Part shown: piece by piece, positions 35,556-45,015 of the stretch
How the letters are laid out: every line of letters starts with the position of its first letter
Numbering within the stretch: the first letter of the stretch is position 1
DNA from: Capnocytophaga canis
GTDB lineage: Bacteria > Bacteroidota > Bacteroidia > Flavobacteriales > Flavobacteriaceae
Length of the DNA stretch: 64,000 nucleotides
NCBI RefSeq assembly: GCF_000827555.1
Contig: NZ_CDOI01000133.1
Span: 1 to 64,000, forward strand
Direction: 5' to 3'
The notes under the pieces: generated by a model
Database searches by the model: none
The model's input: the letters and a program-made list of their open reading frames with translations, nothing else
What the model was told of the DNA's origin: nothing
Made by a program: the position numbers and the translations under genes

Positions 35556-35586
35556 CACCTCAATTTAATAATTAATCAAACAGCTT

Positions 35587-38500
35587 ATGAAATTTAAAAT
35601 TTTAACATTGTTCACGTTTGTGTTCAGTTGGTGTTTAACACTTTCTGCACAGACGGTGTCAGTAAAAGGAACTGTTACTGACGAGAGTAAAGTGCCACTA
35701 CCAGGCGTAAGTGTTTTGATCAAAAACACTACTCGTGGAGTAGCTACTGATTTTGATGGTAAGTACGAAATCAAAGCAAATCAAGGAGATGTACTTGTCT
35801 TCAGTTACTTAGGTTTTGTAACACAAGAAAAAACTGTAGGGGGGGGTAGTTCGCTGACAATCAACGTATTACTTGCCGAAGAAGCTCAACAATTAGAAGA
35901 TGTTGTAGTTGTTGGGTATGGAACTCAGAAAAAAGAAAACTTAACTGGTGCTATAGCTACAGTTGATGCGAAAGTACTAGAAAGTCGCCCATTAACTACC
36001 ATTGGACAAGGGTTACAAGGGTTGGTGCCCAACTTAAATATTGGTGTAGGTAATGGTCGTCCTGGGTCTGGCGCTAGCTTTAATATTCGAGGTTTTACCT
36101 CTATTAATGGAGGAAGTCCATTAGTTCTTGTTGATGGTGTGCAAATGGATCCTAATCAAATTAACCCTAATGATGTAGAGAATGTAACCATACTTAAAGA
36201 TGCTGCTTCTGCGGCTATTTACGGAGGGCGTGCAGCATTTGGGGTTATACTTATCACTACTAAACAAGGTAAAAAAGCAACTCCTCTTCAAGTGAATATA
36301 TCTACAAATTATTCACTTACACGACCTACTCGTTTACCTAAATTGGTCAATTCATTAGAATATTTAACAATGTATTTATTGGCCGATGAAACTGGAAGTA
36401 TTTCAGGAGGTTCTAGAGGTAGTCAAGGATTTGGACAAGAGGATATTGATAGAGCAAAAAAATATATTGCAGACCCACGTCCTGAAAATGCGGTTTACAT
36501 CGACCCTACCAACCCAAGAAGATATCGCTACGTAGGTAATACAGATTGGATTGAAGAGATGTATCCTAGTTGGGCTCCACAGTCACAACATAACATTTCT
36601 CTTTCAGGAGGTTCTGAGAAAACTACTTATATTGCTTCTGCCGGTATGTTCGAGCAAGAAGGTCTTTTCAAAGTTTCTAAACAAAAATTCAATCGTTACA
36701 ACTTGAATCTGGGTTTGACTACTGATGTTACTAAATGGCTTACTGTTGGAGTAAAGACAAGTTTGAATCGTAAGCAGAACGATCAACCTTCAAACGGGCG
36801 TAACGGTGTAGAAACAGAGCGTTTTGCAAGTGATTTAAAACCTTTGATGCCTGTATATCACCCTGATGGGAATTTTTCTGGACAAGGAAATTATACGAAC
36901 CCTTTTGCTATGATTGCCACAGGAGGAAGAGATAAATATACCTCCGATGATATATGGGTAACTGGAAACTTTGTGTTAAAACCTATTAAAAACGTAAAAG
37001 TGGTAGGAGACTATACTTGGAACTCTTACAGAAATAATAGCAAAACGAACGTAAAACGTTTTAAAGAATATGGAGCTCCTACCGATGGTGTTAGCATTTT
37101 TGACCCTACAAAAGCTACCGATTTAGGTTTCTTCCCTCATACCAATACTTCCCGAGTAGATGAAAATAGTTACCATGACCTTTATAAGGCGGCTAATATT
37201 TATGCTCAATATGAAAATACCTTTGCTGAAAAACATTATTTCAAAGCAATGGTGGGATATAGCCAGGAAGAAAAACACAATGAATCTTTTTGGGCGAGTG
37301 TAAAAGATCTTATTAATCAAGATTATCCATATTTGAAGTTAAATAACGATGAAAAACCTCGTGTAGGTAGCGGAATTTCTGATTGGGCATTGATAGGTTC
37401 CTTCTTCCGTTTAAATTATATATTTGCTGAGAAATATTTATTAGAGATTAATGGACGTTATGATGGTTCTTCTAAATTCAGCAAAAATAACAGATATGTG
37501 TTCAGCCCTTCTGCTTCATTAGGATGGCGTATTTCTAAAGAAGGGTTTTTTGAACCTCTAACTCAAGTGGTAAGTGACCTGAAACTTCGTGTTTCCTATG
37601 GTGATTTACCCAACCAATACGTAGGAGGAAATTATCCATACTTAGCAACAATGGGCTACGGAGCACAAACAGGTTATTTGTTTGGTAGTGCAGGACTTCC
37701 TTACGTAAACGCTCCTGGACTAGTAAGTGATAACTTTACTTGGGAAACCGTAGAAACGCGAAATATTGGAGTAGATTACGGCTTCTTTGATAATCGTTTA
37801 TCAGGTTCGTTTGACTATTACATCCGAAACACTAAAGGAATGTTGGTAAACGGAGTTCCTCTGCCAAAGGTGCTGGGAACAGGTGCACCACAACGAAATG
37901 CTGCCGATTTGGAAACCAAAGGATTTGAATTTTCTATTGGATGGAAAGATCAAGTTTCCGAAGATTTCGGTTATAACATAAGTTTTAATTTGGCTGATAG
38001 TAGAGCATTCATTACCAAATTTGACTTGAACCCAACAGGAAATATAGGGCAATACTATGTTGGTAGAGAAATTGGTGAAATATGGGGATATACTTCCAAT
38101 GGCTTGTATCAAACCAATGAAGATGCTGCGAAAATTGATAACAAAAGATTAGCAGGATATAAATGGTTAGCAGGTGACGTAAAATTTGAAGATTTGAATG
38201 GTGATAATAAAATCGACTGGGGAGATTATACCCTTGAAAAACCTGGTGATTTGAGCATTATAGGGAACAACCGTTCACGTTATACTTTTGGTTTAAATAT
38301 GGGAGCTAATTATAAAGGATTCGATTTTTCATTATTTTTACAAGGTACTGCAAAAAGAGATTATGCTTTGGGAGGTACTTACTTTTGGGGGTTCACCAAT
38401 CAATGGGCTGTACCTACTACCGAACAATTGGATTATTGGACACCTGAAAACCCAAATGCTTATTTTCCAAGACAGCGTTTCGGAGGAGGAAACTTCCAAA

Positions 38501-38736
38501 CCTCTACCAGATATTTGCAAGATGCCTCTTATGTACGCGTAAAACAAATCACATTGGGTTATTCCTTGCCTAAGGACGTAATGCAATCCATTGGAATGAA
38601 CAATTTAAGGGTTTATGTAACAGGAGAAAACGTGATGGAGTTTACTAAACTTATTAAATCATACGACCCTGAATTGCTTAATCAGATTTACCCGCTTAAC
38701 AGAGTGTTTACTTTTGGGGTACAAGCACGATTCTAA
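35587..38736 (+). CDS. susC: SusC/RagA family TonB-dependent outer-membrane transporter
   Basis: The 1049-residue TonB-linked barrel imports glycans or peptides caught by its SusD partner. It has a signal peptide (1-21) and a carboxypeptidase-like regulatory domain (about 24-105: VKGTVTDESKVPLPGVSVLIKNTTRGVATDFDG). The TonB-box-like segment and plug follow (VVVVGYGTQKKENLTGAIATV, DGVQMDPNQINPNDVENVTILKDAASAAIYGGRA), then a barrel ending FTFGVQARF. An eight-G run at 35839-35846 falls inside codons 85-88; in this low-GC genome it is a candidate slippage site. No regulator or enzyme gene is adjacent, so the substrate is unknown. susD starts 22 bases later. Confidence 0.95.
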   Translation: MKFKILTLFTFVFSWCLTLSAQTVSVKGTVTDESKVPLPGVSVLIKNTTRGVATDFDGKYEIKANQGDVLVFSYLGFVTQEKTVGGGSSLTINVLLAEEAQQLEDVVVVGYGTQKKENLTGAIATVDAKVLESRPLTTIGQGLQGLVPNLNIGVGNGRPGSGASFNIRGFTSINGGSPLVLVDGVQMDPNQINPNDVENVTILKDAASAAIYGGRAAFGVILITTKQGKKATPLQVNISTNYSLTRPTRLPKLVNSLEYLTMYLLADETGSISGGSRGSQGFGQEDIDRAKKYIADPRPENAVYIDPTNPRRYRYVGNTDWIEEMYPSWAPQSQHNISLSGGSEKTTYIASAGMFEQEGLFKVSKQKFNRYNLNLGLTTDVTKWLTVGVKTSLNRKQNDQPSNGRNGVETERFASDLKPLMPVYHPDGNFSGQGNYTNPFAMIATGGRDKYTSDDIWVTGNFVLKPIKNVKVVGDYTWNSYRNNSKTNVKRFKEYGAPTDGVSIFDPTKATDLGFFPHTNTSRVDENSYHDLYKAANIYAQYENTFAEKHYFKAMVGYSQEEKHNESFWASVKDLINQDYPYLKLNNDEKPRVGSGISDWALIGSFFRLNYIFAEKYLLEINGRYDGSSKFSKNNRYVFSPSASLGWRISKEGFFEPLTQVVSDLKLRVSYGDLPNQYVGGNYPYLATMGYGAQTGYLFGSAGLPYVNAPGLVSDNFTWETVETRNIGVDYGFFDNRLSGSFDYYIRNTKGMLVNGVPLPKVLGTGAPQRNAADLETKGFEFSIGWKDQVSEDFGYNISFNLADSRAFITKFDLNPTGNIGQYYVGREIGEIWGYTSNGLYQTNEDAAKIDNKRLAGYKWLAGDVKFEDLNGDNKIDWGDYTLEKPGDLSIIGNNRSRYTFGLNMGANYKGFDFSLFLQGTAKRDYALGGTYFWGFTNQWAVPTTEQLDYWTPENPNAYFPRQRFGGGNFQTSTRYLQDASYVRVKQITLGYSLPKDVMQSIGMNNLRVYVTGENVMEFTKLIKSYDPELLNQIYPLNRVFTFGVQARF

Positions 38737-38757
38737 TAATTTTAAAAGAACAAAACA

Positions 38758-40440
38758 ATGAAGAATAAAATTAAACATATAGCAATAGGATTATCGGCTG
38801 TGCTGACAGTTGTTTCTTGTAAAAACGACGATTTTTTGGATAAATATCCTCCTGATGCGTTTACCGAACCTTCTTATTTTAAAACAGAACAAGAGTTGAG
38901 TTTTTTTGCTAACCGATTCTACGGAAGTTTGCCTTTGAGCATCTTACAACATAGAGATACACAATCGGATAATATGGTACCTAATAGTCCTGATAACTTC
39001 TTGTTTGGAACATATACAGTTCCTTCAGAAGGAGGAGGTTGGGATACGGGAGCTTGGAATGGTATACGAAACTGTAATTTCTTTTTAGAAAACTATCAAA
39101 AAGTTCCTGGAAATACCAAAGAAAAATATGCTGCGGAGGTTCGTTTTTTCAGAGCGTTGTACTATTGGGAAAAAGTTGTTCGTTTTGGAGATGTTCCATT
39201 AATATTGAAAAAGGTAGGAGATGCTTCACCTGAAATATATGGACCCAGAGAGCCACATAAAAAAGTAATGGATGAAGTACTGAAAGACCTTGATTTTGCT
39301 ATTCAGCATCTGCCTGAAAAAGCAAGTGCCGAGGCAGGAAGATTGCATAAAGACGCTGCCCTCGCTCTCAAATCAAGAATTGCACTTTGGGAAGGGACTT
39401 TCCGTAAGTACCACAATTTGGGCGATGAACGTGTATTTTTGGAGGCAGCCGTTGACGCTAGTGAAAAGTTGATGGCAAAAGGGTATGAGATCTATTCTAC
39501 AGGAAAACCAAATCAGGATTACCGAGATTTATTTATAAAGGATAATTTGGCAGGTAACAAGGAGGCTATTTTCCATAGACATTATTTACGTTCTGTTGAA
39601 ACGGGAAGACATGAATACAGCCGTTATGCTAAAGGTTCTAACAATGGATGTAGTAAGGATTTTATGGAATATTATCTTTTCAAAGATGGAAAACCAATTA
39701 GTACTACGTCTTACGCATACGATGACAGCACTCCTAGTAAAGAAGCAGAAAACAGAGACCCTCGGTATGCACAAACGATAGCTACTCCTGGTTTTGTAAA
39801 AACAAGTTCTAATCCACCTTTGATTGTAAATCTTCCAGAAATAGGTACTCCAGTAACTACCACAGGATATTGGTTTATAAAAGGAATGTCAAGCGATCCA
39901 AAACAAGAAGAGGCGTACAGTAGCGATACAGATATGTTTATCTTCCGATATGCAGAGGTACTGTTAAACTATGCAGAGGCTAAATATGAATTAGGAACAT
40001 TGTCTCAAGCAGATTTAGACAGAACAATCAACAAGATAAGAGACAGAGTTGCAATGCCCCATTTAACGATGGATGCAGTAGCAGATGCTAACGCTAGTGA
40101 TTATGGGTATGACGTAGCTCCCATTCTTTACGAAATACGTAGAGAACGTCGTGTAGAACTTGTGGGAGAAGGATTCCGCTTTAATGATATTTTGCGTTGG
40201 AAGGCAGGAAAATTATTTAATAATCCGAAAACTATAAGAGGAATGAAATTGACAGATGAATTAAAAGCAGAATATGCTACAGATGCTGTTAAAAAATTAC
40301 CTGTAGATAGTGATAAATATTTGATTGTTTATCCTGCATATCCTAACGGACGTACGTGGAATGATAAAATGTATCTATATCCAATACCAACAGATGAGTT
40401 AAAATTGGTTGGGTATAAACAAAATCCTGGATGGGACTAA
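38758..40440 (+). CDS. susD: SusD/RagB family substrate-binding lipoprotein
   Basis: The 560-residue outer-membrane lipoprotein lids the SusC pore. It has a lipoprotein signal with lipobox VVSC (Cys near 21), the early block DDFLDKYPPDAFTEPSYF, the EVRFFRALYYWEKVVRFGDVPLI helix pair and the closing IRRERRVELVGEGFRFNDILRWK that defines the family. The usual TPR-like helices lie between. It follows susC closely and ends at the stem-loop 40511-40546, so the pair forms a two-gene operon. The length is within the normal range; the ligand cannot be told. Confidence 0.95.
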   Translation: MKNKIKHIAIGLSAVLTVVSCKNDDFLDKYPPDAFTEPSYFKTEQELSFFANRFYGSLPLSILQHRDTQSDNMVPNSPDNFLFGTYTVPSEGGGWDTGAWNGIRNCNFFLENYQKVPGNTKEKYAAEVRFFRALYYWEKVVRFGDVPLILKKVGDASPEIYGPREPHKKVMDEVLKDLDFAIQHLPEKASAEAGRLHKDAALALKSRIALWEGTFRKYHNLGDERVFLEAAVDASEKLMAKGYEIYSTGKPNQDYRDLFIKDNLAGNKEAIFHRHYLRSVETGRHEYSRYAKGSNNGCSKDFMEYYLFKDGKPISTTSYAYDDSTPSKEAENRDPRYAQTIATPGFVKTSSNPPLIVNLPEIGTPVTTTGYWFIKGMSSDPKQEEAYSSDTDMFIFRYAEVLLNYAEAKYELGTLSQADLDRTINKIRDRVAMPHLTMDAVADANASDYGYDVAPILYEIRRERRVELVGEGFRFNDILRWKAGKLFNNPKTIRGMKLTDELKAEYATDAVKKLPVDSDKYLIVYPAYPNGRTWNDKMYLYPIPTDELKLVGYKQNPGWD

Positions 40441-40798
40441 TTTTTTCATGAATATACACAAGATAGTGCATGGAAAAGTTTAGACAAAATTAAAACAAAC
40501 TATTATCGAAAATGAGGCTGACCTTTTTGGACAGCCTCATTTTTTTGTTAGTAATAAATATTTATCAAGGAATATACAGCTAATGTCAAATAAATCGAAT
40601 TTACGTATTTTTTGTAGCAAAAATGATTAGCTAACCTTAAAACTCGTAAGACCTTTCCTTATTTTTATTATTACAGAAAATATAATGTCTTTTTAAAACG
40701 AAAATTACTTTCAAAATTTGCTTTTATCTGAACAGAGCTTCGTGTTTTTTTTCAAATGTCGAAAAAAAATAGTACATTCGCAGAAAATATTTAAAATT
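40441..40798. other. Intergenic region between susD and ilvE
   Basis: Holds the susD terminator (40511-40546) and, just before ilvE, a possible -7 box TACATTCG (40773-40780). Nothing else was recognised. Confidence 0.5.
40511..40546 (+). terminator. Terminator of the susCD operon
   Basis: AATGAGGCTG-A-CC and GG-A-CAGCCTCATT arms surround TTTTT and are followed by a T run. It is a member of the GGCTGTCC repeat family. Confidence 0.7.
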
Positions 40799-41866
40799 AT
40801 GGATAACCTTGCATTTAATTTACGTATTCAGAAAGCGAAAGAAAGTCGTATTAATGAAGTAGATTTTTCGAATCTACAATTCGGAAAAATTTTTTCAGAT
40901 CATATGTTCGTATGCCACTACACCGATGGAATGTGGCAACAACCTGAAATTAAGCCATATTCAGCTATAACTTTAGAACCTTCAGCAAGTGTTTTTCACT
41001 ACGGACAGGCTATTTTTGAAGGAATGAAAGCTTATAAAGATGATGCTGGAGACATCTTTTTGTTTCGTCCGCAAGAGAATTACAAACGAATGAATAAATC
41101 AGCGGTTCGGTTAGCAATTCCAGAGTTTCCTGAAAGTTGGTTTGACCAAGGGTTGAGAGCTTTGTTGAAAATTGATAGTGAGTGGATTCAAAAAGGGTTT
41201 GGAAATTCACTATACATCCGCCCCTTTATGATTTCTACCACATCGGGGATAAAAGCCTCTCCTGCAACGGATTACATGTTTATTATTATCACTTCGCCAG
41301 TTCAGGCCTATCATTCAGGCGACGTGAAAGTGAAAATTGCAGACTACTATAGCCGTGCTGCTAATGGAGGTTTTGGTGCTGCCAAGGCTGCTGGAAATTA
41401 CGCAGGTCAGTTCTATCCAACACAATTAGCGATTGAAGAAGGCTACCAGCAAGTTATATGGACAGATGATGCTACACATGAATTTTTAGAAGAAGCAGGA
41501 ATGATGAACCTATTTTTTAGAATCAATGATGTATTGATGACCTGCCCTGCAAGCGAACGTATTTTGGACGGTGTTACTCGTAAAAGCGTACTTACAATTG
41601 CTGAAAAAATGGGAATCAAAACCGAGGTACGCCCAGTAAGAGTCAAAGAGTTGATTGAAGCTGCTGAAAATGGAACTCTTCAAGAAATTTTTGGTAGTGG
41701 AACGGCAGCCGTTATAAGTCCAATTTCTGGATTTGGTTATAAAGACAAAAAATATACGTTTATACCTCCAGCTGATTTATACGCTTCAAAAATCAAAGAA
41801 GCCATTTTGAATATCCAATATAACAAAGTTGAAGACCCTTTTGGTTGGAGAGTTAAAGTCGATTAA
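40799..41866 (+). CDS. ilvE: Branched-chain amino acid aminotransferase
   Basis: A PLP enzyme (class IV fold) that interconverts valine, leucine and isoleucine with their 2-oxo acids. I take the ATG at 40799 (MDNLAFNLRIQ), giving 355 residues. The open frame reaches a TTG at 40718, but that part lies across the likely promoter (TACATTCG, 40773-40780). Motifs: VFHYGQAIFEGMKAYK, FLFRPQENYKRMNKSA, the PLP Lys in AAKAAGNYAGQ, QVIWTDDATHEFLEEAGMMNLFF, and GSGTAAVISPI at the end. The length fits the long type with E. coli IlvE-unlike extra segments common in Bacteroidetes. Confidence 0.95.
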   Translation: MDNLAFNLRIQKAKESRINEVDFSNLQFGKIFSDHMFVCHYTDGMWQQPEIKPYSAITLEPSASVFHYGQAIFEGMKAYKDDAGDIFLFRPQENYKRMNKSAVRLAIPEFPESWFDQGLRALLKIDSEWIQKGFGNSLYIRPFMISTTSGIKASPATDYMFIIITSPVQAYHSGDVKVKIADYYSRAANGGFGAAKAAGNYAGQFYPTQLAIEEGYQQVIWTDDATHEFLEEAGMMNLFFRINDVLMTCPASERILDGVTRKSVLTIAEKMGIKTEVRPVRVKELIEAAENGTLQEIFGSGTAAVISPISGFGYKDKKYTFIPPADLYASKIKEAILNIQYNKVEDPFGWRVKVD

Positions 41867-41897
41867 TAACGGAATATCTCTACGATTTGAAATGAAA

Positions 41898-41998
41898 AGA
41901 GGCTGTCAAAAAAACTAATTTCGAAGATTTAAAAGACATTTATAATCAAGATTTTATAAATATACTTTTGTTTAAAAACATTTTTTTTGACAGCTTCT
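41898..41998. terminator. Long inverted repeat, convergent terminator of ilvE and pheT
   Basis: AGAGGCTGTCAAAAAAA (41898-41914) pairs with TTTTTTTTGACAGCTTCT (41981-41998) around about 66 AT-rich bases. It lies exactly between two convergent stops. Confidence 0.6.
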
Positions 41999-42023
41999 AT
42001 TTTTTTAGAACATTAATGAATTA

Positions 42024-44453
42024 TTATGAGCGAACAGATGCCTGTAATTTTTCCTTGAAACGTTCTTGTAAATTGTGCATTACCTTTTCTATCTGTTTAT
42101 CCGTGAGTGTTTTAAAATCATCTTGTAGGGTGAAACTAATTGCATAGCTTTTCTTGCCTGTAGGAAGTTTCTCGCCTTGGTATACATCAAACAGGCCTAC
42201 ATTTTTTAAGATGGATTTTTCGGTTTCAAATGCTATTCTATGAATGTCACTGAACGAAACAGCTTCATCAAGGAGTAATGCTAAGTCACGCCTTACTTCT
42301 GGGAATTTAGCAATTTCTTTGAATGTATTTTTCTGATTTTTAATGCTCTCAAGAACTATATCCCAGCAGATGTCGGCAAAAAAGATTTCTTGCTTGATAC
42401 CAAATTTTTTCAATATTTTACCTTTAACAACGCCTATACTTCCAAGCAATTTTCCATTGATAATCCATTCAAATCCTTCTCGAATAAAGAGATTATTATC
42501 TAGAGGTTGCGTATGAATATTTTTTAGTTGCAATCGTTCAAAAACAGATTCAACAATTCCTTTCAAAAAGAAGAAATCTGTTTTCTGAGGAATAATGTTC
42601 CAATTTTCAGGAAGTTGATTACCTGTGATATAAACCATTAGGTGTTTATTTTCTACAAAATTATCACCTATTTTGTGATAACTTTTCCCAAATTCGAATA
42701 GTTTCAAATCGGAACGCTTTCGGTTAATGTTGTATTCAATAATCTCCAATCCAGAGGGTAGGAGATTTTTACGCATAAAATTTAAATCACTACTCAAAGG
42801 ATTCAGAATTTTTACCACTTTTGTAAGATCTTCTTCAAAATCAGTAATTGTTTTTTCAGATACTAAGCTATTGGTCATTATCTCAGAAAACCCTTGTCCG
42901 GCAAGTTGGGAAGCTATTACATTTTGAACGTTGTGATCGTCAAATTTTGAAGCGTGTGACATTGAGGCATTAATTTTTTCTGAAAAATTAATGTTATTGT
43001 ATCCATAGACACGCAAAATTTCCTCAATAACATCCGCTTCACGTTGTACATCTACACGATATGAAGGTACAACTAATCCTAAACCGCGCTCTGTAACTGA
43101 GTTGATTTTGATATCCAATGAATGTAATATACTTTTAATGGTGTCATTTGGAATGATTTGTCCAATAACTTTATGAACGCGTTCGAATGCTAAAAATACC
43201 TGAAAATCATCATGTTTTTTGGGGTATAAGTCGATAATATCCGATGAAATCTGTCCTCCTGCGACATTCTCAATTAAGATAGCAGCGTACATTAAAGCGT
43301 GTTTTACTTCGCTAATGTCTATTCCTCGTTCAAAGCGGAAAGAAGCATCGGAGTTGATAGCATGGCGTTTGGCGCTTTTTCGAACCGAAACAGGGTTAAA
43401 ATAGGCACTTTCTAAAAAGATGTTGCGAGTGCTGCTGGTTACTCCAGAGTTGAGTCCACCCAAAACTCCTGCAATGCACAAAGGTTTTTCAGCATCACAA
43501 ATCACCAGATCTTCCGCATCTAAGATTCGTTCAACACCATCTAAGGTTTTGAATTTTGTACCAGCTTCTGCCGTTTTTACGATAATTTTTTTCCCTACGA
43601 TGTGATCTGCATCGAAAGCGTGTAACGGTTGTCCCAGTCCGTGGAGTACATAGTTGGTAATATCAACGATGTTGTTTTTAGGAGTAAGTCCGATGGCTTT
43701 CAGTTTGTTTTGCAACCACATGGGGGATTCGGCTACTTTTACGTTGCTGATAGTCAATCCCGTATATCGAGGTGCGAGTTCTTTGTTTTGAACATCTACA
43801 TCAATTTTTGATAGTCGATTGTCAATGTGAAATTTTGTTACCGAAGGGGTTATCAACTCCAAAGAAGTACCTCTTTGTATCAATCCTGCACGTAAGTCAC
43901 GCGCAACACCGTAGTGACTCATGGCGTCTGCACGATTTGGAGTTAATCCGATTTCAAAGACTTCATCGTTTTCTACTTCAAAAATTTCACTGCATAAGGT
44001 TCCAGGTTCGTACTTATCATCCAAAACCATGATTCCTTCGTGTCCTTCACCTAGTCCGAGTTCATCTTCGGCACAAATCATCCCGAAACTTTCTTCACCG
44101 CGTATTTTTCCTTTTTTGATTTCCCATAGGTTTCCGTCCTTATCAAAAAGTTTTGTTCCAATGGTCGCAACAGGTACCTTTTGCCCTTTAGCAACGTTTG
44201 GAGCTCCGCACACAATTTGCACGATGTTCCCCTGACCTATGTCTACTTTGGTAACTTTCAATCGGTCAGCGTTGGGATGTTGTTGGCACTCCAATACGTG
44301 TCCGACAACAACTCCTTTCAGTCCTCCTTTGATGCTTTCGAAAGATTCAATTCCTTCAACTTCAAGTCCTAAGTCGGTAAGTAAGGCTCCAGTTTGTTCT
44401 GAAGGTAAATCAATTTTGATGAATTTTTTAATCCAGTTGTACGAAATTTTCAT
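42024..44453 (-). CDS. pheT: Phenylalanyl-tRNA synthetase beta subunit
   Basis: The 809-residue beta chain of the (alpha-beta)2 enzyme that charges tRNA-Phe. Domains in order: N-terminal helix pair; EMAP-like tRNA-binding OB fold (about 42-155, GHVLECQQHPNADRLKVTKVD); B3/B4 editing domain (about 215-390, with GLGQPLHAFDADHI); B5 DNA-binding-like domain (about 400-470); the catalytic-like core; and the C-terminal FDX-ACB anticodon-binding domain (about 715-809, FPEVRRDLALLLDEAVSFSDI). The length is typical. The alpha subunit gene is not in this window. A -7-like box (TATTTTTG, complement of 44493-44500) precedes the ATG. Confidence 0.97.
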   Translation of the reverse strand: MKISYNWIKKFIKIDLPSEQTGALLTDLGLEVEGIESFESIKGGLKGVVVGHVLECQQHPNADRLKVTKVDIGQGNIVQIVCGAPNVAKGQKVPVATIGTKLFDKDGNLWEIKKGKIRGEESFGMICAEDELGLGEGHEGIMVLDDKYEPGTLCSEIFEVENDEVFEIGLTPNRADAMSHYGVARDLRAGLIQRGTSLELITPSVTKFHIDNRLSKIDVDVQNKELAPRYTGLTISNVKVAESPMWLQNKLKAIGLTPKNNIVDITNYVLHGLGQPLHAFDADHIVGKKIIVKTAEAGTKFKTLDGVERILDAEDLVICDAEKPLCIAGVLGGLNSGVTSSTRNIFLESAYFNPVSVRKSAKRHAINSDASFRFERGIDISEVKHALMYAAILIENVAGGQISSDIIDLYPKKHDDFQVFLAFERVHKVIGQIIPNDTIKSILHSLDIKINSVTERGLGLVVPSYRVDVQREADVIEEILRVYGYNNINFSEKINASMSHASKFDDHNVQNVIASQLAGQGFSEIMTNSLVSEKTITDFEEDLTKVVKILNPLSSDLNFMRKNLLPSGLEIIEYNINRKRSDLKLFEFGKSYHKIGDNFVENKHLMVYITGNQLPENWNIIPQKTDFFFLKGIVESVFERLQLKNIHTQPLDNNLFIREGFEWIINGKLLGSIGVVKGKILKKFGIKQEIFFADICWDIVLESIKNQKNTFKEIAKFPEVRRDLALLLDEAVSFSDIHRIAFETEKSILKNVGLFDVYQGEKLPTGKKSYAISFTLQDDFKTLTDKQIEKVMHNLQERFKEKLQASVRS

Positions 44454-45015
44454 AGTTTGATTACACTATATGTATGTATGATTTCAAGGTTGCAAAAATA
44501 CAATTTTTACCGAAATATAATATTTTTATGTAGAAAAACTTTCTTAAAGAGTACTATACTATGCTGTACATAGTTCTTTTACATTTTAAAAGTCAGTCAA
44601 AAAGAGATTCTTACTCGGTGTTGTTTCAATGATTTATAAGTCCACATTTTGGAAAAGAGTCTTAAATTTTAGAGCGTTTAAAACTGTCAAGTTTTGTAAG
44701 AGTAGACAAGATGGCATCGTATTAGGATTAATTCTTTTTAGAAGTGTTTTTATTTTCGCAGAAAATAGAGTTCTGATGGAACTATTTTTATATTTAATTT
44801 CATACTAAAAAAGTTAAACAATGTTAAATAAACTCTCGTGAGCTCATATTTTTCATATTTCAACTGTTATTTTTTAGTTATAGAAATGTTATTCTTTTTT
44901 TTATTGGAAGGCATTTTTTTAATTTTGTCGCCTGTATACTTTATTTCCAACTTAGTGGGGAAAAAATCTTAATATAACAGTACTAACTGAAAAACTAACT
45001 AAAAACGAATACGTT
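44454..45015. other. Intergenic region between divergent pheT and the sprB-like gene
   Basis: These 560 bases hold the pheT promoter side and, near 44920-44927, a TAATTTTG box for the sprB-like gene about 90 bases before its ATG. At 44692-44706 there is CAAGTTTTGTAAGAG, reminiscent of the loop of the repeat at 35251, possibly a decayed copy. No RNA gene was recognised. Confidence 0.45.

Larger units (their letters stand above)
34827..35586. other. Intergenic region between ricT and susC
   Basis: These 760 AT-rich bases lie between divergent genes. They hold the long inverted repeat at 35251-35364 and the susC promoter at 35525-35555. No RNA gene or open frame of note was seen in the remainder. 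Confidence 0.55.

Noticed and set aside
40718-40798. N-terminal extension of ilvE from a TTG
   Set aside because: The 27 extra residues are not family-like and span the probable promoter.
44580-44720. Possible copy of the long inverted repeat before the sprB-like gene
   Set aside because: Only the short block CAAGTTTTGTAAG resembles other copies; no paired arms were found.
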